64,000 nucleotides of DNA from an uncultured Emticicia sp. (GTDB taxonomy: Bacteria; Bacteroidota; Bacteroidia; Cytophagales; Spirosomataceae): assembly GCF_937903345.1 (NCBI RefSeq), contig NZ_CALCZQ010000053.1, positions 124,001 to 188,000 on the forward strand. The letters are read 5' to 3'. Position numbers and translations under genes: made by a program. How positions within the stretch are numbered: the stretch's first letter is position 1; each line of letters starts with the position of its first letter. The notes below the pieces were generated by a model, which was not told the DNA's origin, ran no database searches, and was given only the letters and a program-made list of their open reading frames with translations. Below, in pieces: positions 35,200-43,946 of this stretch.

Positions 35200-35517
35200 T
35201 TAACTTTTATAATCCAAAAAACTCCATAATTTTCGCTTTTTCAGATATTCAAAATCTTCTTCGTTATCGTAGGCCTCTCTCTCAAAACTTATTTGACGAT
35301 AGGCTATCCAAAAACTACGACATCGTACATAATGAAACAACCATTCGCCAAGGTACAAAATATAAAAAGGTAGAATCAAGAGTTCGAGTTGCTGACGGAT
35401 ATGGATTTTTTCGTGGTTAATCAGCACATTACTTGGCTTTTTTGAGCGTACGATTATAAAAGGAAATAGTGTAATTCCTTGTATTTTTATTAAGGGTACG
35501 CCTTTTATTAATATCAT
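35200..35517 (-). CDS. Minimal HExxH protein (gluzincin-like)
   Basis: A 105-residue conserved-looking protein. HEKIH at 35-39 (INHEKIHIRQQLE) is a zincin motif, a hydrophobic helix (LLILPFYILYLGEWL) follows, and the EREAYDNE block at 79-86 supplies candidate third-ligand Glu residues (Glu79 or Glu81). The same motif order is found in M56/DUF45-type peptidases but in much longer proteins. I recall similar short proteins in Bacteroidota with no assigned function. Proteolysis is possible but unproven. Confidence 0.72.
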   Translation of the reverse strand: MILIKGVPLIKIQGITLFPFIIVRSKKPSNVLINHEKIHIRQQLELLILPFYILYLGEWLFHYVRCRSFWIAYRQISFEREAYDNEEDFEYLKKRKLWSFLDYKS

Positions 35518-35530
35518 TTTATCAAGACAG

Positions 35531-35590
35531 AATCGCCTGTGCGATTAGGTTTGAAGAGTTTGGAGTTAGGTAATAATCATTACCTAACTC
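35531..35590 (-). terminator. Two hairpins downstream of the phosphatase gene
   Basis: GAGTTAGGTAAT/ATTACCTAACTC (35563-35590, perfect, 4-base loop) and AATCGC-CTGT-GCGATT (35531-35546). They lie just after the PafA stop and probably terminate it. Confidence 0.75.
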
Positions 35591-35597
35591 TAAAACC

Positions 35598-37233
35598 TTA
35601 TTTTTTACTAAAAATATCTTTAATCGGACTACCAACACAGCCATTTGGCTCCAAAATATTTAATAATGCCGCCAATGTTGCAGCAATATCAGAAATATAA
35701 GTCTGTTCTACTGTTTCACCTCGCGGAATTTTCCAACCGTACCAAACTAAGGGCACGTGGCGGTCATATTGCCACATTGATCCGTGCGTTGTGCCTTTTT
35801 TAGAACCACTGTACCATGCTGGTTCAAATAAAATCATTATATCACCGCTACGTTTTGGATTGTAAATATTTTCTATGAGTGGCTTATAAAAAGGCGGTAT
35901 TGTTGCCGAATTTATATCATGTAAGTTCACCACTTGATAAACTGAAGAACCCAAAGTCAACATTTTTTGCTTAACTAAATCATAAACCTGGTTCATTGTC
36001 ACATTTTTCTTTGCCATCAAATCATGGTCAAGGTATAGCTGATAATTATCTTGTGCTTTTATCCATTTTCCTTCACCAAATTTTTCAATCATTTGGCCAT
36101 TCAAATAATTAATTTCTTTAAACAACTCAATATTTCCCGCTGGAATTTTATGTTTTTTCAGATAACCTGAAATATCGGCTACACCATGGTCTGCAGTTAA
36201 AAAAACTACATAATTTCCTTTGCCCAAAGTTGCATCCAATTTGTTCAAAACCTCGGCAATATCACGGTCGAGACGCAGATACGTATCTTCAATTTCAATG
36301 GAGTGCGTACCCGTTGCATGCCCCACATAATCGGGTGTCGAGAAACTTACGCATAAGAAATCCGTTTCTTTTCCTTGCCCCATCTTCTCGTTTTGGAGTG
36401 TAGCCAACGTGATTTCCTTAGTAATTGTATTTCCGTAAGGCGATGTGAGCAACGCTCCATAATTAGTAACCGTATGCGGAAAAACAGGCGATTTTTCGCC
36501 CGACAAAACATTTTCATATTCTTGGTTATCGGCCTCGCTTTCAGTATATTGTTCAATCGGTAAAAGCGTTTCCCATTTCTGAGCCATCAATTTATCGGGC
36601 ATTTTCTGAGCGTTGAAATCTTTCATCCATTGTGGCAAATCATTCATATAATACGTACTCGTAATCCAATTGCCCGATTTGGCATCGAACCAATAAGCAG
36701 CATCGGCCGAATGCCCCGCTGGCAAAATTCCACCACGGTCTTTCACCGCAATTCCAATTACTTTTGACCGAAACTCACTCGCAATCTTCAATTGGTCAGT
36801 AATTGTGGTCGTGTGCATGTTTACGGGTGAGCGTTTGCCTTCCACTCCAGCTTCGCCAGCTCCTACGGCACGTACAGTTGTATCTTCGGCCACATAAACA
36901 CTTCTATTTGCTAAGGGGTCATACCATTCATTACCAATAATACCATTTATAGCAGGAACAGAACCCGTATAAACTGCCGCATGACCAGGTCCAGTAACTG
37001 TATTTGCATAATGATATTGATTGTTTTTGCAGTTAAAGCCTTCATTCATCAATCGCTTAAAGCCACCTTCTGTATATTTATCGTAGTAACGGTATAGGTA
37101 GTCGTACCGCATTTGATCAACCATAATACCCAAAACCAATTTGGGTTTCGAGGGTGTTGGGGTAGGTATTGTCTTTTTCTGAGCCCAAATAGAAAGGCTT
37201 ATCAGTAAAAAAAGAAATGTTAGATGTTTCATT
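35598..37233 (-). CDS. pafA: PafA-type alkaline phosphatase
   Basis: An exported phosphomonoesterase of 544 residues from the ATG at 37233 (MKHLTFLFLLISLSIWAQ); the ATG at 37254 would add seven residues. The nucleophile Thr lies in NTVTGPGHAA (about 77-86). NEWYD supplies the Asn, and VKDRGGILPAGHSADAAYWF supplies the Lys and Arg that bind the phosphoryl group in the Elizabethkingia enzyme. Metal ligands are VDQ, TADHG and TTHGS. Probable role is phosphate scavenging from organic esters. A -7 box (CAAAAATA on the plus strand, 37287-37294) lies upstream. Confidence 0.88.
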
Positions 37234-37406
37234 ATTAATCTTTTAAATTTCAATGTAAGATGTTTCTCTCGAAGTTAAATAAACACCAAAAATAGTTATC
37301 TTCTTTTAGAAACTACCTTCTATATCTTTAAATATTTGTAAAATTAAATACCTCTACTAAAAACAAAGCACTTCGCTTGCATTTTTGATTTACGACCTTT
37401 CCTTTG

Positions 37407-37414
37407 TACCTTTG
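37407..37414 (+). promoter_or_regulatory. -7 box of nrnA; leaderless or near-leaderless mRNA
   Basis: TACCTTTG matches TAnnTTTG and ends seven bases before the ATG at 37422, so transcription would begin at or next to the start codon. Confidence 0.55.
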
Positions 37415-37421
37415 TAGTATT

Positions 37422-38459
37422 ATGCAAGATTTTTTTACAGAGTCAAATCAAAAGTTAGCGTTATTTAACGAATTCTTGAGTTCACCCAAGCAAATTGTTA
37501 TTACTACCCACCAAAATCCTGATGCTGATGCTCTTGGTTCATCACTAGGTTTATCTGCATATTTAAAGAAAAAAGGCCACTCCACAACTGTTATTACCCC
37601 AACTGACTATCCTGATTTTTTGAGATGGATGTCGGGTGAAAGCGAAGTTATCAATTTTGAAAGTGAGCAAAATAGTTTAGCAAAAGAACTCATTGCAAAT
37701 GCTGATATAATTTTCTGTCTCGATTTTTCAGCATTGAATCGTATCAAAGGTTTGGAAGATTTTGTTAAACAATCGGGAGCAAAGAAAGTACTAATTGACC
37801 ATCATCAGCAACCCGAAAACTTTGCTGATTTCGTATTTTGGAACGAACGTGCTGCCGCAACTTGTGAGTTAATTTATGAATTAATTGAAAAATTAGGTGA
37901 TAAACACCTCATTGATATTTCAGCGGCCGCGTGCCTGTATGCGGGTTTGGTCACTGATACTGGTTCGTTCAGATTTGATAGCACAAGCGAAGAAGTACAT
38001 CGAATTGCGGGAGAGTTGATTTCCATTGGTGTTCGCCCAAATAGTATTCATAGAAATATTTTTGATAGCAATACTTTCGACCGTTTGAAATTCTTAGGTT
38101 TTGTTTTGGGCGAAAAACTTACATATTTACCCGAATACAATGTGTCTTACATGGCAATCTCGAAGGAAGAATTGAATAGATTTAGTTCAAAAAATGGCGA
38201 TACAGAAGGCGTAGTCAACTACGGACTTTCGATAAAGGGTGTAGTAATGGCCGCTATTTTCACCGAAAAAGAAGATATGATTAGGATTTCGCTTCGATCG
38301 GTAGATAATTTTTCTGTCAGCGAGTTTTCAAGAACTCATTTTAATGGTGGTGGACACAAAAATGCCGCAGGTGGGCGTTCACATGACACATTAGAAAAAA
38401 CCGTTGAGAAATTTCTTTCTTTATTGCCAAAATATAAAGAAGAATTAACAAAAAACTAA
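37422..38459 (+). CDS. nrnA: Bifunctional oligoribonuclease / pAp phosphatase NrnA
   Basis: A 345-residue DHH/DHHA1 phosphoesterase from the ATG at 37422 (MQDFFTESNQ). The DHH domain has HQNPDADALGSS, FCLDFSAL, LIDHHQQP and GLVTDTGSFRFD. The C-terminal DHHA1 domain has FNGGGHKNAAGGRS. In the family it degrades short RNA oligomers and 3'-phosphoadenosine 5'-phosphate. It is followed by two FKBP lipoprotein genes on the same strand. Confidence 0.93.
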   Translation: MQDFFTESNQKLALFNEFLSSPKQIVITTHQNPDADALGSSLGLSAYLKKKGHSTTVITPTDYPDFLRWMSGESEVINFESEQNSLAKELIANADIIFCLDFSALNRIKGLEDFVKQSGAKKVLIDHHQQPENFADFVFWNERAAATCELIYELIEKLGDKHLIDISAAACLYAGLVTDTGSFRFDSTSEEVHRIAGELISIGVRPNSIHRNIFDSNTFDRLKFLGFVLGEKLTYLPEYNVSYMAISKEELNRFSSKNGDTEGVVNYGLSIKGVVMAAIFTEKEDMIRISLRSVDNFSVSEFSRTHFNGGGHKNAAGGRSHDTLEKTVEKFLSLLPKYKEELTKN

Positions 38460-38525
38460 AGGGCTTTAAATCATCATTTTATTCATAAATCAAAATAGTA
38501 AATTCTAATTAATACATAATTTTCA

Positions 38526-39371
38526 ATGACAAATTTTTTAAAAACAACATTGAGCCTTGCAGCGGCTACAAGTTTACTTATTTCTTGTAACCAATTTAAG
38601 GTTACTCAAGACCCAGACGGCTCAAAGTACCAAATCCATGAGCAAGGTAAAGGTAAGAAAATCAAAACTGGCGATATTTTAACATTTGATTTGGTTATTA
38701 AAGCAGTAAATGATTCAACTTTTGAAGATACTTACAAACGTAAACAACCAATTACGATGGTAGCCCAACAAGGTACTTACAAAGGCTCTTTCGAAAATGC
38801 ATTGATGCACTTGACTGAAGGCGATAGTGCAACGGTTTTAATCAATGCCGACTCACTTTTCGCACGCATGAGTCAGCCTCTACCAGCAGGTATCACTAAA
38901 GGTTCTGACTTAAGATTTATCGTAAAAATCAAATCAACTCAAACTCGTGAAGATTTTCAAAAAGCACAAGATGCTAAGAAAAACAATGAAGCTAAATTGA
39001 TGGAAGATTATGCGAAGAAAAACTTCCCAACTGCAACAAAAACACAATCTGGAATGTATTACGTCGTTATTAAAGCAGGAAATGGAGATTTAATCAAAGC
39101 TGGTCAAACAGTTACGGTTGATTATACGGGAAAATTAATGGACGGTAAAGAGTTTGATAGCTCAGTTGGTAAGCCTGGCCCTAAATTCCAGGTTACGGTA
39201 GGTCAAGGTGCGGTTATCCCAGGTTGGGAACAAGCATTGGCAATGATGAAAAAAGGTGAAAAGGCTATATTTTACATTCCATCAAACTTAGCTTATGGCG
39301 AGCAAGGTGGAGGTCCAATCCCACCTTTTAGTTCATTAATTTTTGAAATGGAAGTTTTAGATGTAAAATAA
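38526..39371 (+). CDS. FKBP-type peptidyl-prolyl isomerase lipoprotein
   Basis: A 281-residue lipoprotein (lipobox LISC). A first FKBP-like domain at about 40-140 is degenerate. The second, at about 180-281, is canonical with VTVDYTGKLMDGKEFDSS, GAVIPGWEQAL and LAYGEQGGGPIPPFSSLIF. It catalyses proline isomerisation in the periplasm and helps fold outer-membrane or secreted proteins. A homologous two-domain FKBP gene follows 60 bases later, suggesting tandem duplication. Confidence 0.93.
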   Translation: MTNFLKTTLSLAAATSLLISCNQFKVTQDPDGSKYQIHEQGKGKKIKTGDILTFDLVIKAVNDSTFEDTYKRKQPITMVAQQGTYKGSFENALMHLTEGDSATVLINADSLFARMSQPLPAGITKGSDLRFIVKIKSTQTREDFQKAQDAKKNNEAKLMEDYAKKNFPTATKTQSGMYYVVIKAGNGDLIKAGQTVTVDYTGKLMDGKEFDSSVGKPGPKFQVTVGQGAVIPGWEQALAMMKKGEKAIFYIPSNLAYGEQGGGPIPPFSSLIFEMEVLDVK

Positions 39372-39379
39372 TCCCTATG

Positions 39380-39402
39380 CGAGCTGGTCGTTGACTGGCT
39401 CG
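39380..39402 (+). promoter_or_regulatory. Intercistronic hairpin between FKBP genes
   Basis: CGAGCTGGTC/GACTGGCTCG pairs fully (two G-T) with a 3-base loop and no T run, between the two FKBP genes. It could stabilise the upstream message or set the ratio of the two products. Confidence 0.55.
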
Positions 39403-39431
39403 TATCAAATTCAAATATATCGATAATTGAG

Positions 39432-40292
39432 ATGAAGAAAATTGCATTTTTGTTAGTTTTAGTTAGTTTAGTTATGGTAAGTTCATGTGGTAAATTTTTA
39501 GAAAATGACATCGTCGCCACTAACCAAAAGAATACACAGGAGATAGATGAGTACATCAATCAGAAAAAGCTGCAAATGCTTAGTACCACTTCTGGAATGA
39601 AATATGCTATTGACCGCGTTTCCTTAGGAAGAGTTGCTACAATTGGTGATGAAATTACTTTTCATTATACATTATCTTTACTCAATGGTACTAAAGTTGA
39701 TAGTACCTCAAGAATCAATAATGCTCCTGCCAAAATCACACTTGGTGCATCAAATATCATTGCTGGCTTTTTAGAAGCTATTTCACTATTGAAAGAAGGT
39801 GAAGTAGGAACATTCATTATGCCATCAGTTTTAGGCTTCGGCTCTCAATCAAGTGCAACTATTCCTTCTAATTCTAATCTAAGATTAGATTTGGAAATCA
39901 TTAAACTTCGCTCGGAAGACCAAATTATTGATGAATACGTAAAAGCCACCAAACTGACTCTTACTGAAAAGACCTCAAGTGGATTGCGTTTTTTACGTAC
40001 ACTTGAAGCTCCAAGTGGCACACAACTCAAAGCTGGGCTTTTAGCAACGGTAAAGTACACAGGTTTTTTAGCCGCAACAGGTAAACAATTTGATACTGGG
40101 CAATTAAGCGTAGCTTTAGGCGATGGAGCAGTAGTTAAAGGCTTTGAAGAAGGACTTTTAAAAATGAAAGTTGGAGAAAAAGCAACACTTGTATTTCCAT
40201 CAAGTCTCGGATATGGTATAAAGGGAAGTAGTACCTCGATTCCGCCTTATGCTCCACTTATCTTCACCGTTGAAGTTGTTAGTGCGAAGTAA
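39432..40292 (+). CDS. FKBP-type peptidyl-prolyl isomerase lipoprotein, two domains
   Basis: A 286-residue lipoprotein (lipobox VSSC). It has two FKBP domains, at about 55-160 (ITFHYTLSLLNGTKVDS, IIAGFLEAISLLKEGEVG) and about 185-286 (ATVKYTGFLAATGKQFDTG, GAVVKGFEEGLLKMKVGEK, SSLGYGIKGSSTSIPPYAPL). The first lacks several active-site aromatics. It probably folds envelope proteins together with its neighbour, with which it shares orientation and architecture. Confidence 0.92.
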   Translation: MKKIAFLLVLVSLVMVSSCGKFLENDIVATNQKNTQEIDEYINQKKLQMLSTTSGMKYAIDRVSLGRVATIGDEITFHYTLSLLNGTKVDSTSRINNAPAKITLGASNIIAGFLEAISLLKEGEVGTFIMPSVLGFGSQSSATIPSNSNLRLDLEIIKLRSEDQIIDEYVKATKLTLTEKTSSGLRFLRTLEAPSGTQLKAGLLATVKYTGFLAATGKQFDTGQLSVALGDGAVVKGFEEGLLKMKVGEKATLVFPSSLGYGIKGSSTSIPPYAPLIFTVEVVSAK

Positions 40293-40317
40293 ATAGCATC
40301 CAAAAAAGTACTATTGT

Positions 40318-40356
40318 CAAAACCTCTGAACTTTTCGGAGGTTTTGGCGTTTTTAT
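40318..40356 (+). terminator. Terminator of the FKBP operon
   Basis: The stem CAAAACCTC/GAGGTTTTG is followed shortly by GCGTTTTTATT. Confidence 0.8.
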
Positions 40357-40367
40357 TGGATAACCTT

Positions 40368-40375
40368 TATTTTTG
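40368..40375 (+). promoter_or_regulatory. -7 box with leaderless start
   Basis: TATTTTTG matches TAnnTTTG and ends three bases before the ATG at 40379, implying a leaderless message. Confidence 0.5.
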
Positions 40376-40378
40376 GAA

Positions 40379-40933
40379 ATGCCTAAATTACCTGTAGAAC
40401 TTGAAAAGGCAGTTTTGAGCCTACCACAAAAAGAAAAAGATAAGCTGTTAATCAGACTTATCGGCAAAAATGATTTATTGATTCAACAATTATATTTTCA
40501 ATTGCTCGAAGATGAATCAGACTTACCACACAAACGTGCAGAAATAAAGAATCTGATTCTAAAGGTTTCAAAGATGTATCATGACACTACAGGATGGATG
40601 ATGATGGATATGCGTGAATTAAATGGGCGGGTTACGAATCATGTAAAAATAACAAAAGATAAGTATGGAGAGGTTGAATTAACGCTATTTCTTCTTAATA
40701 CATTCTTTGATAATCAGTTGCCAAATTTAGAGAAATACAGCAGTAAAACAGACAAAATTTCGCTTTATATTGCGAAAAGAACAGAGTTTTTGATGAAAAA
40801 ATTACCAAAACTCCATGAAGATTATTACGTTGAATTCGAACGAGAGGTAAATAAATTACTAGAAAGAGTAAATACATATTGCCCTGCTTACTACGCTCGA
40901 CAAATGCAGCTTCCCAATAGTTGGGAATACTAA
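40379..40933 (+). CDS. Conserved-looking hypothetical protein
   Basis: A 184-residue soluble protein from the ATG at 40379 (MPKLPVELEKAVLSLPQKEK). It is rich in charged helices and has no signal peptide or membrane segment. The N-terminal KDKLLIRLIGKNDLLIQQLYFQLLED looks like an alpha-solenoid or coiled-coil piece, and TGWMMMDMRELNGRVTNHVKITKD is distinctive. The gene has its own promoter and follows the FKBP operon terminator. I recall similar proteins in Bacteroidota without a function. Codon usage is like its neighbours. Confidence 0.7.
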   Translation: MPKLPVELEKAVLSLPQKEKDKLLIRLIGKNDLLIQQLYFQLLEDESDLPHKRAEIKNLILKVSKMYHDTTGWMMMDMRELNGRVTNHVKITKDKYGEVELTLFLLNTFFDNQLPNLEKYSSKTDKISLYIAKRTEFLMKKLPKLHEDYYVEFEREVNKLLERVNTYCPAYYARQMQLPNSWEY

Positions 40934-41007
40934 AAAAGATGCCTTTTTGGGACGACTACTTCCAAATTTCAAGATATAATTGAAGTTTTAATCGTTCATA
41001 ATTCCCA

Positions 41008-41487
41008 TCATAACGTATGGATTAATGAGTTTTTAGATTCTATAAAACGCCTTCCTTTTTGGTTTTTAGTTTTTTCAAATTCCTTTCTGAGATAATCAGC
41101 TGGGAAAAAGCCACGATAACGCCCCACATATTTGGTCTTTGGGTCTAAAAAAACCAAAGTAGGATAAATATCAACTGCAAATCGATCGGCAATGGCCATT
41201 CCATCAAAAGAGTCAATATCTACCTTATAAACCATATAGTTTTCGTTCATATACGAAACTAAATTTGAATTGGTAAATGTTTCATTTTCAAGTTTTTTAC
41301 ATGGGCCACACCAACTTGCCCAAAAATCAAGTACGATTGGTTTCTTTAATTTTTTTGCTTCTCTCAAAAAATCATCATAGCTTCCCTGGTAAAAATTAAC
41401 TTTGCTTTGCGAAACATCGGCAAGCCTGGTATTAGATGCAAACATAACAAACGTAATCCCCAACGAGAGCATTAGTTTAATTCTCAT
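41008..41487 (-). CDS. Thioredoxin-fold protein, exported
   Basis: A 159-residue thioredoxin-like protein with an N-terminal hydrophobic leader (LMLSLGITFVMFASNT). The active site is WASWCGPCKK with Cys60 and Cys63, and IYPTLVFLD holds the cis-proline (YPT). NETFTNSNLVSYMNENY resembles the thioredoxin_7/DsbD-gamma-like branch. It probably reduces or transfers disulphides in the periplasm. The C-terminal extension is basic. It is a single gene. Confidence 0.88.
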   Translation of the reverse strand: MRIKLMLSLGITFVMFASNTRLADVSQSKVNFYQGSYDDFLREAKKLKKPIVLDFWASWCGPCKKLENETFTNSNLVSYMNENYMVYKVDIDSFDGMAIADRFAVDIYPTLVFLDPKTKYVGRYRGFFPADYLRKEFEKTKNQKGRRFIESKNSLIHTL

Positions 41488-41694
41488 AACGTAAAATATT
41501 GAATTTATAAATTAGACACCAGCAATAGTTTCCTAAAAACTTAGCGAAACGCTACATTTCTTCATGAAACAAATATTAAGCCATTTTTAATTTAATCTTC
41601 TAAAAATTTGATTAAATCAATAATCGAACAAAAAATCTGCAGATTTACAAGAGAAACTATCCGTTTTATATTAAAATTTATTGCATATTGATAC

Positions 41695-42472
41695 TCAACA
41701 CCAAGTGGTTTCAAGATTCAAGTTACCTGATGGCAAATTGTCGTCTTTTTGATATTTTATATTAGCCGCATTTATCCGTAGTCCAAGTACATTACCACCT
41801 GGACTAGATTCATATCCTATAGCTCTAAGTTACTTATTGAGTAATAGTAGCTGAGTCATCAGGACCTACGATTTCTATTGCAACAGCAAGAGTTTTAAAG
41901 TTTTATTTCATAACAGTTTTATATTCAGCTGGTATCTCACACAAGTATAAATGCAAACAATCATCAGGATTTGCACTCAAACAGGATGTTAAGTTTTTCA
42001 TATTTTATATATGCTTCACATATAATTACTTTCTCGGGTAAAGTTTTATAAACTGGCGGTATTACAACCAAAGTTTTTACGGGCTCTTTCACCATGATAG
42101 ATACTGTTTCACAAGTAGGTGGTATAATCTCATTTCGTTTAGTAGCCTCTTTAATTAAAAATTATTTGGTTACAGTTTTATAATTTAGACATTGACCCCC
42201 TGCTATTGTTGGTGCGGCCTCACAAACCAATACAATACTTGTTCTGTTAATGTCATAAATTGAGCTGGAACAATTTGATAACTTTTATAAGCTAGGCGAA
42301 CTTCAACTCTTTCACTTTCTACTTCAAACTCAATTGTATTATCTACAACCAAATAAGTATGAGCAGGTTTTAAACATTTTTCAGGTATGGCATTTGGTTT
42401 GAGATAATTCTGAGCTATTAGAAACCAGTGGCTTAGAATTACTGCCAGTAAGATCAAAAAGGAATTTCTCAT
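41695..42472 (-). pseudogene. Decayed repeat / peptidoglycan-binding-domain gene
   Basis: The intact start encodes a signal peptide (RNSFLILLAVILSHWFLIAQ) and RVEVRLAYKSYQIVPAQFMTL. A frameshift at about 42228-42238 cuts it off, but the next frame continues the family with VLVCEAAPTIAGGQCLNYK. Further pieces in other frames, broken by stops (for example at 42162-42164 and 41903-41905), are EKVIICEAY, LSANPDDCLHLYLCEIPAEY, and finally ...GYESSPGGNVLG... with QKDDNLPSGNLNLETTW, a PG_binding_1-like ending. At least three stops and two or three frameshifts are present. The original protein was probably an envelope protein of about 260 residues, made of VPA-type repeats plus a peptidoglycan-binding domain. 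Confidence 0.82.
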
Positions 42473-43049
42473 CCTTTTATTTTGTTTTGGAGTTTTAAGT
42501 AAACTGTTTTAAAATTGGATTCACATCTTTATGTTCAATTGTAAATTAATATACATTTCTATCTTGCACCATAGCGAGTACCAAAATGTTAGGCTTAAAA
42601 ATAATAAATCCATTTAAATCTTCAGACTCTTCAATCCTATTCAAGCAACACAAATGAATTTATTTTAAATAAGATTTTAACAATTAGTCAATAATCAGCA
42701 ACAAATTTACTTCACAGCAATTTTATATAAATTTTATCTTTTTTAGTGGCTTTTGAAAGTAGTATTTAATTAACTGTATCTATTAAAATATACAATCTAT
42801 CTTTAAATGAGATTTAAAAAAAAGCTAGTAATCTAAAAATTAAAAGAAATTTGGTACATTTATTTTTTTCATACCAAGCTCCAATTATTGAGATAAAATA
42901 CATAAGCCGGGTCGCCACAGCGATTCGATACAAAAAATGGTTTAATGTAGCGATAAAATACTAAAATCAATACCTTACATCATTTCAAATTATCGATTAA
43001 TAATGTCTCATTACCTACATTGGTTATTATTGTTAAAATATATTTTTTT
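42473..43049. other. 577-base AT-rich spacer with a small GC island
   Basis: No gene or RNA is supportable. The only structure is a GC-rich block (GCCGGGTCGCCACAGCGATT, 42906-42925) flanked by exact 10-base direct repeats GATAAAATAC at 42892-42901 and 42952-42961, 60 bases apart. Confidence 0.5.
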
Positions 43050-43838
43050 ATGAAAATTTCTATCATTGGCTCGGGAAATGTCGGCTGGCATCTAGGCATT
43101 GACTTTGAAAACCATCATCATCTTGTTTGTGAGGTTTTTAGCAGAAACATTACAAATGCCGAAAAACTGAGCGAAATGCTCTATAAAGCAGAGGCAAAAA
43201 CAGACCTCGATTTTTCTGAGAGCGAGGCCGAGCTATTTATTCTTTCGGTTACGGATGATGCAATGGAAGATGTTTGCTCAAAATTGCTTCTGCCCGAAAA
43301 TGCGATTTTGGCTCACACATCAGGCAGTAAATCGTTAGAAGATTTGCAAAAACTAATGCTTATCTACCATGATTTGCCAGTAAAATGTGCTGTTCTTTAT
43401 CCACTAATGACATTTACCGCTAATAAACCTCTTGATTTAAGAAATGTTCCGTTTTGTATAGAAGCAATTGACGACGAAACTGAGCAAATTTTGGTAGACA
43501 TTGCCCAAGAAATGAGCGATACGGTTTATCTATTGAATTCGGAAGAGCGAAAAGTACTACACGTGGCGGCAGTTTTTGCCTGTAATTTCACGAATCATTT
43601 ATTGGCACTATCAAAAAATATAACTGACAATGAAAACCTTGAATTCGATTTGTTGAAACCAATCATTTCGGAAACTTTCAAGAAAGCCTTAAATGCAGAA
43701 GACCCTGCCAATGTACAAACCGGCCCCGCTATCAGAAATGATAAAACTATCATTAATCGCCATCTTGATTATTTGAAAGATGATTCCCGATTATTGGAGA
43801 TTTATGAGGTTCTGACGGAGAGCATTCAGAATATTTAG
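43050..43838 (+). CDS. DUF2520 / Rossmann-fold oxidoreductase-like protein
   Basis: A 262-residue protein from the ATG at 43050 (MKISIIGSGNVGWHLG). The N-terminal dinucleotide-binding motif GSGNVGWH is followed by a 6-phosphogluconate-dehydrogenase-like C-terminal domain with HTSGSKSLEDL, YPLMTFT, HVAAVFACNFTNHL and AEDPANVQTGPAIRND. The TGPxxRxD block is diagnostic of the DUF2520/ProC-like family. The substrate is unknown. It is convergent with the aldolase gene. Confidence 0.88.
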   Translation: MKISIIGSGNVGWHLGIDFENHHHLVCEVFSRNITNAEKLSEMLYKAEAKTDLDFSESEAELFILSVTDDAMEDVCSKLLLPENAILAHTSGSKSLEDLQKLMLIYHDLPVKCAVLYPLMTFTANKPLDLRNVPFCIEAIDDETEQILVDIAQEMSDTVYLLNSEERKVLHVAAVFACNFTNHLLALSKNITDNENLEFDLLKPIISETFKKALNAEDPANVQTGPAIRNDKTIINRHLDYLKDDSRLLEIYEVLTESIQNI

Positions 43839-43887
43839 CCCATTGTCCACGGATGAGAATCCATCGAATTTTAGTTTTCTAAAAAAA

Positions 43888-43922
43888 GAATCCTGCAAGC
43901 TTTAGCCATACAGGATTCTTTC
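43888..43922. terminator. Bidirectional terminator
   Basis: The stem GAATCCTG/CAGGATTC lies between convergent DUF2520 and aldolase genes, with an A run before and a T run after it. Confidence 0.75.
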
Positions 43923-43946
43923 AATAAATATGATTTCAGAATTAAA

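Noticed and set aside
35184..35420. 78-codon plus-strand frame opposite the HExxH gene
   Set aside because: It overlaps the terminator and is opposite a frame with clear motif content.
37260..37400. Pho box upstream of the PafA gene
   Set aside because: Only one or two weak half-sites (TTTACA, TTAAAG); not enough repeats to claim regulation.
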